DNA of 64,000 bases, from the NCBI GenBank assembly GCA_019448385.1, contig JAGTXO010000011.1, positions 462,001-526,000 of the forward strand. Reading direction: 5' to 3'. A program made the translations under genes and the position numbers. Positions 63,662 through 64,000 of this stretch are shown here, in pieces (positions within the stretch are counted from its first letter, which is position 1; every line of letters starts with the position of its first letter). The stretch comes from Diacronema lutheri (Eukaryota; Haptophyta; Pavlovophyceae; Pavlovales; Pavlovaceae). The notes beneath the pieces were generated by a model. The model saw only the letters and a list, made by a program, of their open reading frames with translations. It did not search any database and was not told the DNA's origin.

Positions 63662-64000
63662 AACCGCCCGCGCTCGTGCCCACTCCCACGCCCGCGCGCG
63701 CATGCGCGCGCGCGCCGGCGTCGGCGGTGCCGGGGAAAGCCTCGGCGGCGGCTGCGCGCACCGCGCGACCTGGCGCCGCGTCCGCCGCGCCGCCGCGCGC
63801 GCCGTCCCCGGCGCCGAGCGCGAGCGCGGTCACGGTCGATGCGGGGCGGTCGGTGGTGGCCGACGCCGGGCCCCGCGCCGCATCGGCGCGCGCTGTCAGC
63901 TTGGGCGTGCTGACAGCCGCGGATGCGCCCGCCACCGGTGCGGCGACGAGCGGCGGCGCGGCCGGCAGCGGCAAGAGGACCAGTCGTTGTAACGGCGAGA
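60530..64000 (-). CDS. Ubiquitin-specific protease (C19), 5' end beyond the window
   Basis: Six exons are placed: exon 1 from beyond 64000 to 63480, then 63210-63141, 62937-61858, 61745-61399, 61299-60961 and 60679-60530. Each junction restores a USP landmark: the Cys-box GLANLGNTCFLNCTLQ joins CLAHTPPLAHYFS; AKSRGMLAKSFGALLAALW; FKREVGMWAPRFTGLSQQDC with HEFLRFLLDALHEDLNR; WENFCARASSLL joins DLFCGQLRSTVECQQCG; VLDQDDQYFCAPCAQ (zinc Cys pairs); GTLTNGHYTALCLNHA (catalytic His) joins DGQWYTFNDGEVS; ending DAYVLFYRSRSLG. Catalytic Cys, His and Asp are present. It cleaves ubiquitin from proteins. Exon 3 carries a GQAS repeat. No Met is in frame in the visible exon 1, so the N-terminus lies outside. 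Confidence 0.92.
62150..62215 (-). repeat. Coding 12-bp repeat in the USP gene
   Basis: About five copies of CGGACAGGCGTC encode tandem GQAS in the insertion between the QQDC-HEF block and the next conserved block. Neighbouring PQAKPQAE repeats at about 62010-62060 are similar. Confidence 0.85.

Noticed and set aside
1-64000. tRNA, rRNA or riboswitch genes
   Set aside because: I looked for tRNA arm patterns and conserved rRNA words and saw none that I could support.

Overview
The window is very GC-rich nuclear DNA from a eukaryote. It has spliced GT-AG genes, a kinesin, a TRPM-type channel, a polycystin-1-like protein, two ubiquitin-specific proteases and Golgi-type glycosyltransferases. This gene set, the GC level and the compact layout suggest a unicellular alga. 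A haptophyte (Pavlova/Diacronema-like) is my best guess, but the sequence alone does not prove it. Of 18 introns I could place by reading-frame continuity, 14 begin GTGCG. Several are swollen by poly-C runs, CA repeats or minisatellites.

Layout. 1-1248 (-): edge-cut gene with a possible papain-fold peptidase domain. 1517-2467 (+): HGH1. 2468-3930: non-autonomous hAT transposon with an 8-bp target duplication, inserted just after the HGH1 stop. 3999-9409 (+): polycystin-1-like GPS protein. 9471-10295 (-): ankyrin protein. 10356-12893 (+): fucosyltransferase-like type II membrane protein. 13418-32317 (-): a single gene of about 6,212 codons. 32.3-42 kb: an accessory zone of decayed or mobile DNA holding a possible LINE fragment, a USP-like gene, a broken PIF1-type helicase, a fold-back element and an unidentified coding region. 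42.1-44.96 kb (-): 5'-truncated LINE with an open RT-endonuclease frame. 45010-48085 (+): F-box/ankyrin protein. 48281-55783 (+): seven-exon TRPM-like channel. 55907-57727 (-): glycosyltransferase. 57818-60508 (-): kinesin. 60530 to the right edge (-): USP deubiquitinase.

The outstanding item is the 13.4-32.3 kb gene. Two short phase-0 introns (133 and 128 nt) join three long open frames into one predicted protein. It carries an N-terminal Ulp1/C48-like peptidase, a second Ulp1-like domain, a complete YqaJ/lambda-exonuclease-type nuclease, a chromodomain and, at the C-terminus, a complete Fanzor (eukaryotic TnpB-like RNA-guided nuclease) with all three RuvC acidic residues. Fanzors are usually several hundred residues long and carried as separate genes. 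A Fanzor at the end of a roughly 6,200-residue protein with peptidases, an exonuclease and a chromatin reader is, to my knowledge, not a described arrangement.

How the parts may work together. The resident genes look like ordinary membrane signalling (PKD1-like, TRPM), Golgi glycosylation, ubiquitin turnover and motor functions, packed with gaps of 20-200 bp. The giant Fanzor gene and the 32-45 kb zone look like mobile or selfish DNA between them. The giant gene's second intron uses the same donor type as the resident genes, so it is probably expressed as a nuclear gene.
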